Below are positions 1 to 8,541 of a stretch of 64,000 bases of DNA, piece by piece. Below the pieces are notes generated by a model. It worked only from the letters and a program-made list of their open reading frames with translations. It made no database searches and was not told where the DNA came from. The position numbers were made by a program, and so were the translations under genes. Source of the stretch: JAKFWF01 sp963750535 (GTDB taxonomy: Bacteria; Pseudomonadota; Alphaproteobacteria; Rhizobiales; Hyphomicrobiaceae); contig CAVVRF010000028.1 in assembly GCA_963750535.1 (NCBI GenBank), positions 186,001 through 250,000 on the forward strand, written 5' to 3'. Numbering within the stretch: position 1 is the first letter of the stretch; the number at the start of each line of letters is the position of its first letter.

Positions 1-1
1 C

Positions 2-1427
2 CTGCAAGACGTCAAGAGCCGCCTCGGCGGCCTCGAGCGCAGGGGCGAGATCGGATCTGCCCGGCCTCACCGAGCCGGAGGCGATGCGCCACTACGTGCG
101 GCTGTCGCAGAGGAACTATTCGATCGACACCGGGCTCTATCCGCTCGGCTCGTGCACGATGAAGCACAACGCGCGCCTCAACGAGAAGATGGCGCGGCTG
201 CCGGGCTTCGGCGACATCCATCCGCTGCAGCCGCAATCGACGGTGCAGGGCGCGATCGCAGCTGATGGAGATGCTGGCCGGCTATCTGCTCGAGCTCACC
301 GGCATGCACTGCGGTGGCGATGAGCCCCAAGGCCGGCGCCCATGGCGAGCTGTGCGGCATGCTGGCGATCAAGGCGGCGCACGAGGCCAAGGGCTCGAAG
401 CGCATCGGTGCGTGCTGGTGCCCGAATCGGCGCATGGCACCAATCCGGCGACGGCGGCCTTCATGGGCTACTCGGTGAAGTCGATCCCGGCCCGTGCCGA
501 CGGCACCGTCTCGGTCGAGGCGGTCAAGGCCGCACTCGGTCCCGACGTCGCCGCCATCATGCTGACCAACCCCAACACCTGCGGCCTGTTCGAGCCCGAG
601 GTGGTGGAGATCGCCGCAGGCGGTGCACGACGCCGGCGCCTATTTCTACTGCGACGGCGCCAACTTCAACGCCATCGTCGGCAAGGTGCGGCCGGGCGAT
701 CTCGGCGTCGATGCGATGCACATCAACCTGCACAAGACCTTCTCGACACCGCATGGCGGCGGCGGCCCGGGCTCCGGGCCGGTGGTGCTGTCGGCGGCGC
801 TTGCGCCGTTCGCGCCGCTGCCTTATCGTCGCGAAGGACAAGGACAGGCTATCGTCTGGTCGAGACACCGGTCGAGGCAGCCGGCACCGAGCCGTTCGGC
901 CGCCTGACCGCTTTCCACGGCCAGATGGGCATGTTCGTGCGCGCGCTGACCTACATGCTGAGCCACGGCTCGGACGGCATGCGGCAGGCGAGCGAGGATG
1001 CGGTGCTCAGCGCCAACTACATCCGCGCCGGCCTGCGCGACGTCTTCAGCCAGCCGTTCGGCGACAAGCCTTGCATGCACGAGGTGCTGTTCGACGATAC
1101 GCTGGCTGAAGGACACCGGCGTCACCACCCTCGATTTCGCCAAGGCGATGATCGACGAGGGCTATCACCCGATGACGATGTATTTCCCGCTCGTCGTGCA
1201 CGGCGCGATGCTGATCGAGCCGACCGAAGTCGGAATCGAAGGCGTCCCTCGACCTGTTCATCGCCGCGCTGCGCGATCTCGCGAAATCGGCGAAGTCCGG
1301 CGATGTCGAGCGCTTCAAGCAGGCACCACGGCTGGCGCCGCGCCGCCGCCTCGACGAGACCAAGGCCGCCCGCGAGCCCAAGCTCACCTGGAAGCCGGAT
1401 CCGGAGCGCAAAGTGGCGGCCGAATAG
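2..1427 (+). CDS. gcvPB: Glycine dehydrogenase (decarboxylating) subunit 2, 5'-truncated and multiply frameshifted
   Basis: C-terminal half of the PLP-dependent P-protein of the glycine cleavage system, which decarboxylates glycine and passes the aminomethyl group to GcvH. Collinear pieces in successive frames include GLERRGEI, LPGLTEPEAMRHYVRLSQRN, TGLYPLGSCTMKHNARLNEK, SAHGTNPATAAFMGY, MHINLHKTFSTPHGGGG (with the PLP lysine), GRLTAFHGQMGMFVRALTYM, and a tail of the LAPRRRLDETKAAREP type before TAG at 1425-1427. The first ~60 residues lie beyond the left edge. The frame changes near 55, 259, 309, 405-415, 616, 823, 845, 1105 and 1230. Eight of these are repaired by deleting one base; the one near 410 is a net -1 or +2. 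The protein between breaks is well conserved, so I read this as an intact gene in poor sequence rather than an old pseudogene. Confidence 0.9.
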
Positions 1428-1595
1428 GGGCTGGTGACGTCTGCTCGCGGCGGCGACGCGCAGCACCTGCGCGGGCACATTGTCGCCACGCGAAGCACCT
1501 AAGCGGTGACCACGGTGGCGGGGCCCGACGGAAGCTGGCGTCGCCGGCCGTTGTCTGACCGGGAGAGGGAACCCGCAATTCTGGAAGGTGCGACG

Positions 1596-2042
1596 ATGTC
1601 CAAAGCCAAGATCGTGTCGTTGGCCGCAGCAGTGCTGGCCGCAATCACCGTAGGTGCCCAGGCGGCTCCGGCAGTGTCCCCGGGTAAGGATGTTGCGGCA
1701 GGCGTCGGTACCATGGTCACCGAGGTGCAATACTACCGGCGCGGCGGCGGCTACTATCGCGGCGGCGGCTACGGGCGCGGCTGGGGAGGCTGGGGTCCGG
1801 GCATTGGCCTCGGCATCGGCGCTGGCCTCGTCGCCGGCGCGATCATCGCCGACCGCGCCTATCGGCCGCGAGCCGGCTACTACTACGACGAATACGAGTA
1901 CGAAGGCCCGTACTACTACCCCTCCGATTATCGTGGCGATCCGCGGCGCCTTTGCGCCCAGAACTTCCGCTCCTTCGAGTGGAACACCGGCCTCTACACG
2001 ACCTATGGCGGCGAGAAGCGGGTCTGCCCGTATCTGAGGTGA
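1596..2042 (+). CDS. BA14K-like exported glycine/tyrosine-rich protein
   Basis: A 148-residue protein starting at ATG 1596, with GGAAGG about 8 bases upstream. It has an N-terminal signal peptide (VSLAAAVLAAITVGAQA), then a Gly/Tyr/Arg-rich low-complexity stretch (repeated YYRGGGY-type units), a short hydrophobic glycine-rich segment (GIGLGIGAGLVAGAII) and a second Tyr-rich stretch. The C-terminal ~35 residues (RRLCAQNFRSFEWNTGLYTT...VCPYL) resemble the BA14K motif found in rhizobial and Brucella envelope proteins. The family is reported as exported or outer-surface and lectin-like, but the exact role is unknown. A 168-bp gap separates it from gcvPB. Confidence 0.75.
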   Translation: MSKAKIVSLAAAVLAAITVGAQAAPAVSPGKDVAAGVGTMVTEVQYYRRGGGYYRGGGYGRGWGGWGPGIGLGIGAGLVAGAIIADRAYRPRAGYYYDEYEYEGPYYYPSDYRGDPRRLCAQNFRSFEWNTGLYTTYGGEKRVCPYLR

Positions 2043-2179
2043 TTGCCGAGGCTCTTGTGGCGGCACGCCCTCGATGCGTGCTTCAGCTCATGCGCCGAGG
2101 CGGTTGCCAATAGGTCAGCAATGCTGACATAATGCCGGCAGCGACCCCTAGGAAGAGCGTTGCTGTCGGAGGAAGATCG

Positions 2180-3418
2180 ATGCCCCATGCTTCATCTGAA
2201 GTTTTTGAGCCGCGCTATGCGACGCGAGCGTCACGCATGCGCTCGTCGGAGATTCGCGAGCTGCTGAAGCTCCTGGAGCAGCCCGGCGTCATTTCATTTG
2301 CCGGCGGCATTCCCGATCCAGCGCTGTTCCCGGTGGAGCGGGCCAAGGCCGCCTACGGTGAGCTGCTGTCCGATCCGCGATCCGCTGCGCAAGGGCTGCA
2401 ATACTCGGCAAGCGAGGGCTACGCGCCGCTCCGCGACTGGATCGTCGCGCACATGGCTTCGAGAGGCGTTGCCTGCGGCCCCGACAACATCGTGATGACC
2501 AACGGCTCGCAGCAGGCGCTCGAGTTCCTCGGGCGCTTGCTGCTGTCCCCGAACGACACCGCGCTGGTCGAGGCGCCGACCTACCTCGGCGCACTGCAGG
2601 CGTTCTCGGCCTATGAACCGCGATTCGATACGCTGGCGCCGGAAAGCTCGAACCGCACGCCGTTGTCCTATGCCGAGACCGCGGCCGCGGCTGGCGGCAC
2701 GACGAAATTCGCCTACGTGGTGCCCGATTTCGCCAATCCGACCGGCAACACGATGTCGCTCGGCGCGCGCGAGCGCGTGCTGCGGCTGGCTCGCGAACTC
2801 GACATTCCGGTCCTCGAGGATACAGCGTACTCGGCGCTGCGGTTCGAAGGCCAGGATCTGCCCTGCCTGCAGGCGCTGGATATTGCGCAGGCCGGCCACA
2901 TCGACCGATCTCGGGTCGCCTATCTCGGCACGTTCTCGAAGACGCTGACGCCCGGGTTGCGGGTCGGCTGGATCTGCGCCGCGGCGCCGCTCGTTCGCCG
3001 CCTGGTGCTGGTCAAGCAGGCCTCGGACCTCAACTGCCCGGCGATCAACCAGATGGTGATGTACCGGCTGGCGGTTTCGGTGTTCGATTCCAACGTCGTG
3101 ACCGCGCGCGAGCACTATCGGCGCAAACGCGACGCCATGCTGCGCGCGCTCGATCGCCATATGCCGAAGGGCGTGCAGTGGACGCGGCCGCAAGGCGGCC
3201 TGTTCGTGTGGGTGACGATGCCGGATCGCATCGACGCGGCAAAGTTGCTGCAACGTGCGGTCGACGAGGCCAAGGTCGCATTCGTGCCCGGCCACGCGTT
3301 CTACAGCGATGGCTCCGGCCGCAATACGATGCGGCTCAGCTACTCGCTGCCGACGCCGGAGCAGATCGACGCCGGAATTGCCCGGCTCGGCCGGTTGATC
3401 GCGGCGACGGCGGGGTGA
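2180..3418 (+). CDS. PLP-dependent aminotransferase, class I/II fold (2-aminoadipate/aromatic type)
   Basis: A 412-residue fold-type I aminotransferase like the 2-aminoadipate aminotransferase (LysN) / MocR-domain group. ATG 2180 is chosen because GGAGGA sits 7 bases upstream; the longer in-frame start at 2132 has no such site. Landmarks: ISFAGGIPDPALFP (substrate-loop motif of this group), TNGSQQALE, ANPTGNTMS (pyridine-ring Asn region), LEDTAYS (Asp contacting the ring nitrogen) and GTFSKTLTPGLRVGW with the Schiff-base lysine at residue 254. There is no N-terminal GntR domain, so it is an enzyme, not a MocR regulator. The amino donor cannot be told from sequence. The stop codon is 10 bases before a palindromic repeat. 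Confidence 0.88.
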   Translation: MPHASSEVFEPRYATRASRMRSSEIRELLKLLEQPGVISFAGGIPDPALFPVERAKAAYGELLSDPRSAAQGLQYSASEGYAPLRDWIVAHMASRGVACGPDNIVMTNGSQQALEFLGRLLLSPNDTALVEAPTYLGALQAFSAYEPRFDTLAPESSNRTPLSYAETAAAAGGTTKFAYVVPDFANPTGNTMSLGARERVLRLARELDIPVLEDTAYSALRFEGQDLPCLQALDIAQAGHIDRSRVAYLGTFSKTLTPGLRVGWICAAAPLVRRLVLVKQASDLNCPAINQMVMYRLAVSVFDSNVVTAREHYRRKRDAMLRALDRHMPKGVQWTRPQGGLFVWVTMPDRIDAAKLLQRAVDEAKVAFVPGHAFYSDGSGRNTMRLSYSLPTPEQIDAGIARLGRLIAATAG

Positions 3419-3428
3419 CGACGCCCCT

Positions 3429-3502
3429 CTAGTGTCCCGATCGCGAAGTTCGCTTCATTCGCATGGCTATCGGACGAACTTCGCGATCGATAAGGACACT
3501 AG
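3429..3502. repeat. Palindromic repeat, type A (74 nt) of a composite element
   Basis: Imperfect inverted repeat. The left arm begins CTAGTGTCCCGATCGCGAAG at 3429 and the right arm ends GATAAGGACACTAG at 3502, with ~22 nt between the arms. The transcript could form a hairpin of more than 20 bp, so it may act as a bidirectional terminator. It pairs with a type B palindrome 13 nt downstream. The same pair recurs inverted at 17388-17530. It lies between convergent genes. Confidence 0.85.
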
Positions 3503-3515
3503 CAAATCCAAGCTT

Positions 3516-3593
3516 CTAGTGTGGCTTATGATTTCGAAGTCCGCACTGGAGTATGCCGCAAGTATGAAGCGGACTTCGAAATCGCCACACTAG
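3516..3593. repeat. Palindromic repeat, type B (78 nt) of a composite element
   Basis: Inverted repeat with left arm CTAGTGTGGCTTATGATTTC (continuing GAAGTCCGC) and right arm GCGGACTTCGAAATCGCCAC followed by ACTAG. It shares the outer CTAGTGT.../...ACACTAG with type A, but the inner stem differs. The last bases, CTAG at 3590-3593, contain the TAG stop codon (minus strand) of the downstream convergent hydrolase gene. Confidence 0.85.
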
Positions 3594-4462
3594 CGCGACA
3601 TTCCGAATGCCTGCTGGAACGTTGCCATCACCTCGGCAATGGCGGCGCCGCGTGCCGTCTCGTCGGTACCGATGTGCGCCTCGCCGTTGCCCTGCGCGGT
3701 GAACGCGAGGCCTTTCATCACGCGCACCGGCACGCCGGGTGAATCGAAGCCGTGATAGGCGTCCGGATATTCGACCATCGGCACACCATGTTTGCTCGCC
3801 AGGTCGCGGCACGGCTGCGGCGGCGTCCAGTCGTCCGCCGAGCCCATCATGATCTTGAGCGGTAGGCGCGGCGCCCAGCTGTCGCGCGCGAGCGGCACGC
3901 GGCAGCCTGGATAGAATGCGATCGCGGTCTTGAAGTCGGTTGCTCTCGGCGCCGTGCCGCGGCGCACCGTCCACAACACGGTGCTGCCACCGTGCGACCA
4001 GCCGATCAAGCCAATGCGGCTCCGGTCAATGAATGGTTGCGCGGCCAGCCAGTCGGCGGCACCGGCGGCGTCGGCGGAACGGCCGAACGGAACCACCGGA
4101 CGATCCGGGGACTTCAGCCGGCACACACTCGAGACGCCGCGCGGATTGAAGCTGTCGGGGAACAGGACGGCGATCCCGTGATCGACGAATCGCTGTGCCC
4201 AATCAGCATCGCGATTGCGGACCCGGCCATTGGCTGCAACGACCCCGGCGCAACCATGCATCGCAACGACCGCCGGGAATGGTCCGGTGCCGGCTGGCCG
4301 GTAGAGGTAGCCGTCGAGCGGGGTTGTCGCGGGGTTGTTGGACGGGAAAGCGACCTTCTCGGGCTCGATCGCGAACGCCTGGCCGGCGGCTAGCCCGCAG
4401 AGGCACAGCAGGGCGGCTATCCCTCGGACAAGGCGCGAAAACCTCGGCACGGCAAGCTCCAT
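3590..4462 (-). CDS. Exported dienelactone hydrolase-family alpha/beta hydrolase
   Basis: A 290-residue alpha/beta hydrolase with a signal peptide (LVRGIAALLCLCGLAAGQAFA). After the signal come VVAMHGCAG (oxyanion loop), IGLIGWSHGGS with the nucleophilic serine in GWSHG, GSADDWTPP (likely acid residue) and DAYHGFDSPG (catalytic histidine). This is the order Ser-Asp-His expected for the DLH family (COG0412), though the nucleophile is Ser, not the Cys of true dienelactone hydrolase. The substrate is unknown; an ester in the periplasm is likely. The gene converges on the aminotransferase, and its TAG stop is formed by the terminal CTAG of the type B palindrome. Confidence 0.85.
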   Translation of the reverse strand: MELAVPRFSRLVRGIAALLCLCGLAAGQAFAIEPEKVAFPSNNPATTPLDGYLYRPAGTGPFPAVVAMHGCAGVVAANGRVRNRDADWAQRFVDHGIAVLFPDSFNPRGVSSVCRLKSPDRPVVPFGRSADAAGAADWLAAQPFIDRSRIGLIGWSHGGSTVLWTVRRGTAPRATDFKTAIAFYPGCRVPLARDSWAPRLPLKIMMGSADDWTPPQPCRDLASKHGVPMVEYPDAYHGFDSPGVPVRVMKGLAFTAQGNGEAHIGTDETARGAAIAEVMATFQQAFGMSR

Positions 4463-4511
4463 GAGCCGGTCAACGCGACCTGCGACGAGGTTCCGTCGCT
4501 GCCGGTGCCGG

Positions 4512-5003
4512 TCAATTGAGCTTGCCCTTCAGATCGCGGATGCCCTGCTCGATCAGGCTGGCGCCGGTCGCACCGGCAACTTTCGACTTCAGGATACGCT
4601 CGGCCGCGGCGATCGCCGAATCAACGGCGGCGGCACGAACCTCGCCCAGAGCCTGCGCTTCCGCGCGGGCGATCTTGTCCTCGGCCTGCTTCGTGCGCCG
4701 CTCCAGGCTTTCGGTGAGCGCACGCCGCGATTCCTGGGCGAGCGCCTCGGCCTCGATGCGCGCCTGATCGATCATTGCCTTTGCTTCGGACTCGGCCTCG
4801 CGCGCCTTCTTCTGGTAGTCGGCGAGGAGTTGCTGCGCTTCCTCACGCAGGCGGCGCGCCTCGTCGAGCTCCTTGCGGATCGCCTCGGCGCGATCGTCGA
4901 GCCCCTTGGTCAGCAGCGCCGGCACCTTCATGTAGACGAGCAGGCCCATGAAGCAGAAGAACGCCACCATGACCCAGAATTCGGGATTGTGGGGATTGAA
5001 CAT
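4512..5003 (-). CDS. atpF: F0F1 ATP synthase subunit b
   Basis: Peripheral-stalk b subunit, 163 residues. One N-terminal membrane helix (FWVMVAFFCFMGLLVYMKV) is followed by a long charged, Ala/Glu/Lys-rich coiled coil ending ...IEQGIRDLKGKLN. It is the last gene of the minus-strand atpI-B-E-F'-F operon and starts 6 bases after the b' stop. In alphaproteobacteria b and b' form a heterodimer holding the alpha3beta3 head against subunit a. The F1 genes (atpHAGDC) are not in the window, as usual for this class, where the F0 cluster is separate. Confidence 0.95.
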   Translation of the reverse strand: MFNPHNPEFWVMVAFFCFMGLLVYMKVPALLTKGLDDRAEAIRKELDEARRLREEAQQLLADYQKKAREAESEAKAMIDQARIEAEALAQESRRALTESLERRTKQAEDKIARAEAQALGEVRAAAVDSAIAAAERILKSKVAGATGASLIEQGIRDLKGKLN

Positions 5004-5009
5004 GCTCGA

Positions 5010-5573
5010 CTACTCCCCTGCCGCAGGCGCCAGCGCCTTGCGGACCTCGTCGGCGTTGACCTGGCCACCGCCGAGCTGATCGACAATCGCGCCGGCGGTT
5101 TCGGTGGCGATATCGTTCACCTGGGCGAGAGCCTTCGACTTCATCGTGGCGATGCGTGTCTCGGCCTCGACAAGCTTGCCTGCGATCGCGGCCTCGACGC
5201 CTGAGCGCTCGCGCTCGATATCGGCCGTGAGCTTGCCATGCGCCTCCTTGGCGATCGAGCCGGCATTCGACTTGGCGTCGGCCAGCGCCTGCTCGTAGCC
5301 GGCGAGCGCCTTCTCGGTCTCGCCCTTGAGCCGGTCGGCGGCATCGAGGTCGCGCACGATGCGGTCGCGCCGCTCGTCGATCACCTCGGCGATGCGCGGC
5401 AGGGCGACACGCGTCAACAGCAGATAAAGCAGGCCGAACGCGAGGGCGAGCCAGACCAGCTGCGAGGAGAATGTGGCCGGATCGAACGGCGGAAAGCCGC
5501 CGGTGCCGTGTGCATCGGCGGGTACGGCGGTACCTGCCGTGGTCTTAGCAGTGGTCGAGGTGCCGGACGCCAT
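5010..5573 (-). CDS. atpG: F0F1 ATP synthase subunit b'
   Basis: Second, diverged b-type stalk subunit of 187 residues, sometimes named atpF2 or atpX. An N-terminal soluble Ala/Thr/Gly-rich tail of ~30 residues precedes the membrane helix (FSSQLVWLALAFGLLYLLL). A typical b' signature follows (LPRIAEVIDERRDRIVRDLDAADRLK), then coiled coil. The order atpE-b'-b matches photosynthetic bacteria and other alphaproteobacteria. ATG at 5573 follows an AG-rich site. Confidence 0.95.
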   Translation of the reverse strand: MASGTSTTAKTTAGTAVPADAHGTGGFPPFDPATFSSQLVWLALAFGLLYLLLTRVALPRIAEVIDERRDRIVRDLDAADRLKGETEKALAGYEQALADAKSNAGSIAKEAHGKLTADIERERSGVEAAIAGKLVEAETRIATMKSKALAQVNDIATETAGAIVDQLGGGQVNADEVRKALAPAAGE

Positions 5574-5660
5574 GGTGTTTCTTCGTTGAATGGTTAGAGC
5601 GCACCCGGCGAGCGGGTGCGCTTCACGCTAGTCGATGGCGGCGCGCCGGGCGCGCCGGAC

Positions 5661-5888
5661 TTAGACGGCGAACAGCAGCAGCAGCGCGATCAGCAGCGAG
5701 AAGATGCCGAGCGCCTCGGTCAGGGCGAAGCCGAGCAGCAGCGTGCCGCGCTGGCCGTCGGCGGCCGACGGGTTGCGCAGGGCGCCGGACAGGAACTGGC
5801 CGAACAGGTTGCCGAGGCCGATGCCGGCGCCCGCCATGCCGAGGCAGGCCAGACCTGCGCCGATGTACTTTGCTGCAACTGGATCCAT
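5661..5888 (-). CDS. atpE: F0F1 ATP synthase subunit c
   Basis: A 75-residue proteolipid that forms the rotating c-ring. Two transmembrane helices flank a polar loop (RNPSAADGQRG). Helix 1 has the glycine pattern GMAGAGIGLGN for tight packing. Helix 2 carries the proton-binding glutamate at residue 58 in GFALTEALGIF, and no sodium-binding signature is evident. A clear AGGAG site precedes ATG. The 87-nt gap to b' is large enough to hold translation or processing signals, which fits the higher dosage needed for c. Confidence 0.97.
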   Translation of the reverse strand: MDPVAAKYIGAGLACLGMAGAGIGLGNLFGQFLSGALRNPSAADGQRGTLLLGFALTEALGIFSLLIALLLLFAV

Positions 5889-5969
5889 TTGAGTGCTCCT
5901 GGAGGTTGGATAGTGCGATTGCGGATGGGAATTTCAACTAGGAAAAGCTTCGAAACCGGTGGTCGCGCG

Positions 5970-6738
5970 TCAGTGATGACCACCGTGCACGGCGTCGTTC
6001 AGGTAGATGCAGGTGAGCACCGCGAACACGTAGGCCTGCAGCGCGGCGACAAGGAGCTCCAGCGCCGTCAGGCCGACGGTCAGCGCCAGCGGCAATGGAG
6101 CAAGCAGAACTCCAGGCGCCGGCGAAGGCCAGCGTGCTGACGAAGCCGGCGAAGATCTTGAGGGCGATGTGGCCGGCCAGCATGTTGGCGAACAGGCGGA
6201 CCGAGAGGCTGATCGGGCGCGAGATGAACGAGATCACCTCGATCGGCACCATGAGCGGAAGCAGCCAGGCGGGCACGTCCGACGGCACGAACAGCTTGAA
6301 GAAGGCGAGGCCGTGCTGCGCGATGCCGTAGGCGATGACGATACCGATCACCAGCAGGGCCATCGCCGCGGTGATGATGATGTGGCTCGTCACCGTGAAG
6401 CCGCCGGGGACCATGCCGATCAGGTTGAGCACCAGCACGAAGACGAACAGCGTGAACACCAGCGGGAAGAACTTCATTCCCTCCTCGCCGATGTTATCGC
6501 GCACGGTATTGGCCACGAATTCGTAGATCACCTCGGCGACCGATTGCAGTCGCGTCGGAACGAGCGAGCGCCCGCTCATGGCGTAGACGATGAATCCGAC
6601 GACCAGCCCGGTCGCCAGCATCATGAAGAACGAGGAATTGGTGAACGAGGCGTCGATGCCGAAGATCTTCAGTGGCACCAGCGTCTTCAGTTCGAATTGC
6701 GCGATCGGGCTATGCCCGCCATCCGCTCCAGCCGCCAC
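5970..6738 (-). CDS. atpB: F0F1 ATP synthase subunit a (one frameshift)
   Basis: Membrane subunit a, the stator half-channel for protons. It starts at GTG 6738 (AAGGAAG upstream) with IAQFELKTLVPLKIFGIDAS and has five or six membrane helices. The essential arginine lies in FISRPISLSVRLFANMLAGH. The reading frame breaks near 6097: removing one base from the minus-strand run GCTTGCT restores LPLALTVGLTALELLVAALQ and AYVFAVLTCIYLNDAVHGGHH before TGA at 5970-5972. Without the repair the predicted protein ends in Arg/Pro-rich nonsense. Since subunit a is essential for F0, this is almost certainly a sequence error. Confidence 0.93.
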
Positions 6739-6761
6739 GGTTCAAACTTCCTTGTCCCAGC

Positions 6762-7160
6762 CTACTTGTCGTCATCGTCATCCGGCGCGGATGCCGCCGG
6801 CGGTGTCGTTTCCTTGGCCGCCATGCGGACCACGTTCAAAATGCCGGCCGCGGCCCCCAGCATGAAAAACAGAATGAAAAACCAAGGTTTTTCATTGCCG
6901 AGCCAACGATCCAGCGCCCATCCGATCGCACTGCCGACAACGATCCCACCGACCAGCTCGGTGGAAATGCGCAAGGCGCGGGACATTGCTGCCCCTTTGC
7001 CGCCATCGGTGCTGCCTGCCGGCGGCGAGACCGTCGCGTGACGACCCTTCACCGCGTTGAGCTTCTCACCAATGCTAGCCGCGCGCTTCTCGAATGCAGC
7101 TCGATCTTCCGGGCTCATACCCCCTGGATCGGGCCGCTGACCTTTGTCGTTGGTGGACAC
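6762..7160 (-). CDS. atpI: ATP synthase assembly protein AtpI/AtpZ-like
   Basis: Small membrane protein at the head of the F0 operon. A ~60-residue hydrophilic N-terminal part precedes two helices (LVGGIVVGSAIGWALDRWLG and PWFFILFFMLGAAAGILNVV) and an acidic tail ending DDDDDK. AtpI aids c-ring assembly and the related AtpZ has been linked to Mg2+ transport. GTG 7160 is preferred over GTG 7169 because AGGATAGG is at a proper distance from it. The TAG stop is 23 nt before atpB. Confidence 0.85.
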   Translation of the reverse strand: MSTNDKGQRPDPGGMSPEDRAAFEKRAASIGEKLNAVKGRHATVSPPAGSTDGGKGAAMSRALRISTELVGGIVVGSAIGWALDRWLGNEKPWFFILFFMLGAAAGILNVVRMAAKETTPPAASAPDDDDDK

Positions 7161-7375
7161 GGACAACACCCTATCCTACCGGAACGGGCATCCCGGCGAA
7201 GGTTCGAAACCGGGCGTTCTATTGGCACCATGGTTATGGAGTGTCAAGGAACTGGTCTGCGGTCGCTACTTTCGGCGGGTATGGCGAAAACGCGCAGGTG
7301 CCGGGGCGCGTCGGGAGAGCGGTCGACCAGCATGCTGGAGCGATGCCGGCGACACGGCGGCACCACGGTCGCGAA

Positions 7376-7414
7376 GCGTTAACCGCAGAGGCGTAATTTT
7401 TAAGCAGTTAACGC
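7376..7414. promoter_or_regulatory. Inverted GTTAAC half-site pair upstream of the SUMF1 gene
   Basis: GCGTTAAC at 7376-7383 and GTTAACGC at 7407-7414 form a perfect 8-bp inverted repeat separated by 23 A/T-rich bases, about 30 bp before the likely start of the SUMF1-domain gene. TTAAC is also the CtrA half-site, but spacing and orientation do not fit the TTAA-N7-TTAAC full site. An operator for some regulator is possible. The ~280-bp gap between atpI and this gene has nothing else I can name. Confidence 0.35.
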
Positions 7415-7443
7415 GTCGATTGATTCGGGCCTGGGCAACTGCC

Positions 7444-8526
7444 GTGACGGCGTTCGACACTCTATTCTGGTTCCTGGTGGTAACGCTCGCCGTGGTCGCC
7501 TACGCGATCGAGGCTGGCGTCGCCATGCGTCACCGACCGGCCGTGCTGTGCTCGATGTTCTCGGTCGTCGGTGCGATTCTCTTCATCATGGTGATCGGCG
7601 ACCGCTTGTCGTTCGGCCGGGTGCCGGCAATGCCGGGCGTCGACACGTCGCTGCCCGAGATGGCGCTGCCGAAGCTCACGCTGCCGCCACCGGTCCCGGC
7701 CATGGGCATCGACGAATTCTTCCGGCCGGCCGAGCCGGCCCGCGAAATCACGCGGATCGTCCCCAAGGGCCCATTTGCCGACTGCGAGCACTGCCCGTCG
7801 ATGATTGCCGTGCCGGACGGATGGTTCGTGATGGGCTCTGCTGCAACCGAGCCGGGTCACAACGATACCGAAGGTCAGGTGCAAGTGACCATCAACTATC
7901 CATTCGGTGTCGGACGGTTCGAGGTGACCCGCGATCAGTTCGCGGCGTTCATCGACGATACCAAGCATGTGATGGTGTCAGGCTGCCTCGTCGGCGGCAA
8001 GTACTCGGGCAGCGCCAATTGGCTGCATCCCGGCTTCGAGCAGGCGGGTAACCATCCGGTAGTCTGCGTCAGCTGGCGCGACGCCAAGGCATACGTCGAG
8101 TGGCTGTCGCGGAAGACCGGCAGGACCTACCGGCTGTTGTCGGAAGCCGAATGGGAATACATGGCGCGCGGTGGCGAGGCCTCGACCTACGCGCTTGGCC
8201 CGGTCCTGCTGGCGGCACACGCGAATTTCAATCGTGCGCGCGATGGCACCATTCCGATCGGCTTCACGTCCGCCAATGCGTTCGGCGTTCACGACGTCCA
8301 TGGCAACGCCTGGGAGATGGTCGAGGATTGCTGGAATTCCGATCTCAGCTTCAACAGCCGCAATGGCCGGGCGACGACCTGGCGCGGCGACTGCAGCGAG
8401 CGGGCGATTCGCGGCGGCGGCTGGAACAGCACCGCGCTGCAATCCAGGCTGGCGGCGCGCATCGCGCTCAATTCGACAGTCGCGACCAATACGGTCGGGT
8501 TCCGCGTCGCGCTCACCTTCGACTGA
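7444..8526 (+). CDS. Membrane-anchored SUMF1/formylglycine-generating-enzyme-like protein
   Basis: About 360 residues. Two N-terminal hydrophobic segments (TLFWFLVVTLAVVAYAI and VLCSMFSVVGAILFIMVIG) anchor a periplasmic FGE-sulfatase domain: FVMGSAATEPGHNDTEGQ, RFEVTRDQFAAFIDD, HPVVCVSWRDAKAYVEWLSR, YRLLSEAEWEYMARGG, GVHDVHGNAWEMVEDC, IRGGGWN, VGFRVAL. This fold covers sulfatase-activating enzymes and many non-catalytic C-type-lectin-like proteins. No sulfatase gene is near, so the function is open. The start is uncertain: codon use looks coding from at least GTG 7444, while ATG 7525 would remove the first helix. Confidence 0.85.
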   Translation: MTAFDTLFWFLVVTLAVVAYAIEAGVAMRHRPAVLCSMFSVVGAILFIMVIGDRLSFGRVPAMPGVDTSLPEMALPKLTLPPPVPAMGIDEFFRPAEPAREITRIVPKGPFADCEHCPSMIAVPDGWFVMGSAATEPGHNDTEGQVQVTINYPFGVGRFEVTRDQFAAFIDDTKHVMVSGCLVGGKYSGSANWLHPGFEQAGNHPVVCVSWRDAKAYVEWLSRKTGRTYRLLSEAEWEYMARGGEASTYALGPVLLAAHANFNRARDGTIPIGFTSANAFGVHDVHGNAWEMVEDCWNSDLSFNSRNGRATTWRGDCSERAIRGGGWNSTALQSRLAARIALNSTVATNTVGFRVALTFD

Positions 8527-8541
8527 GCCGGCCGCGGCCGC

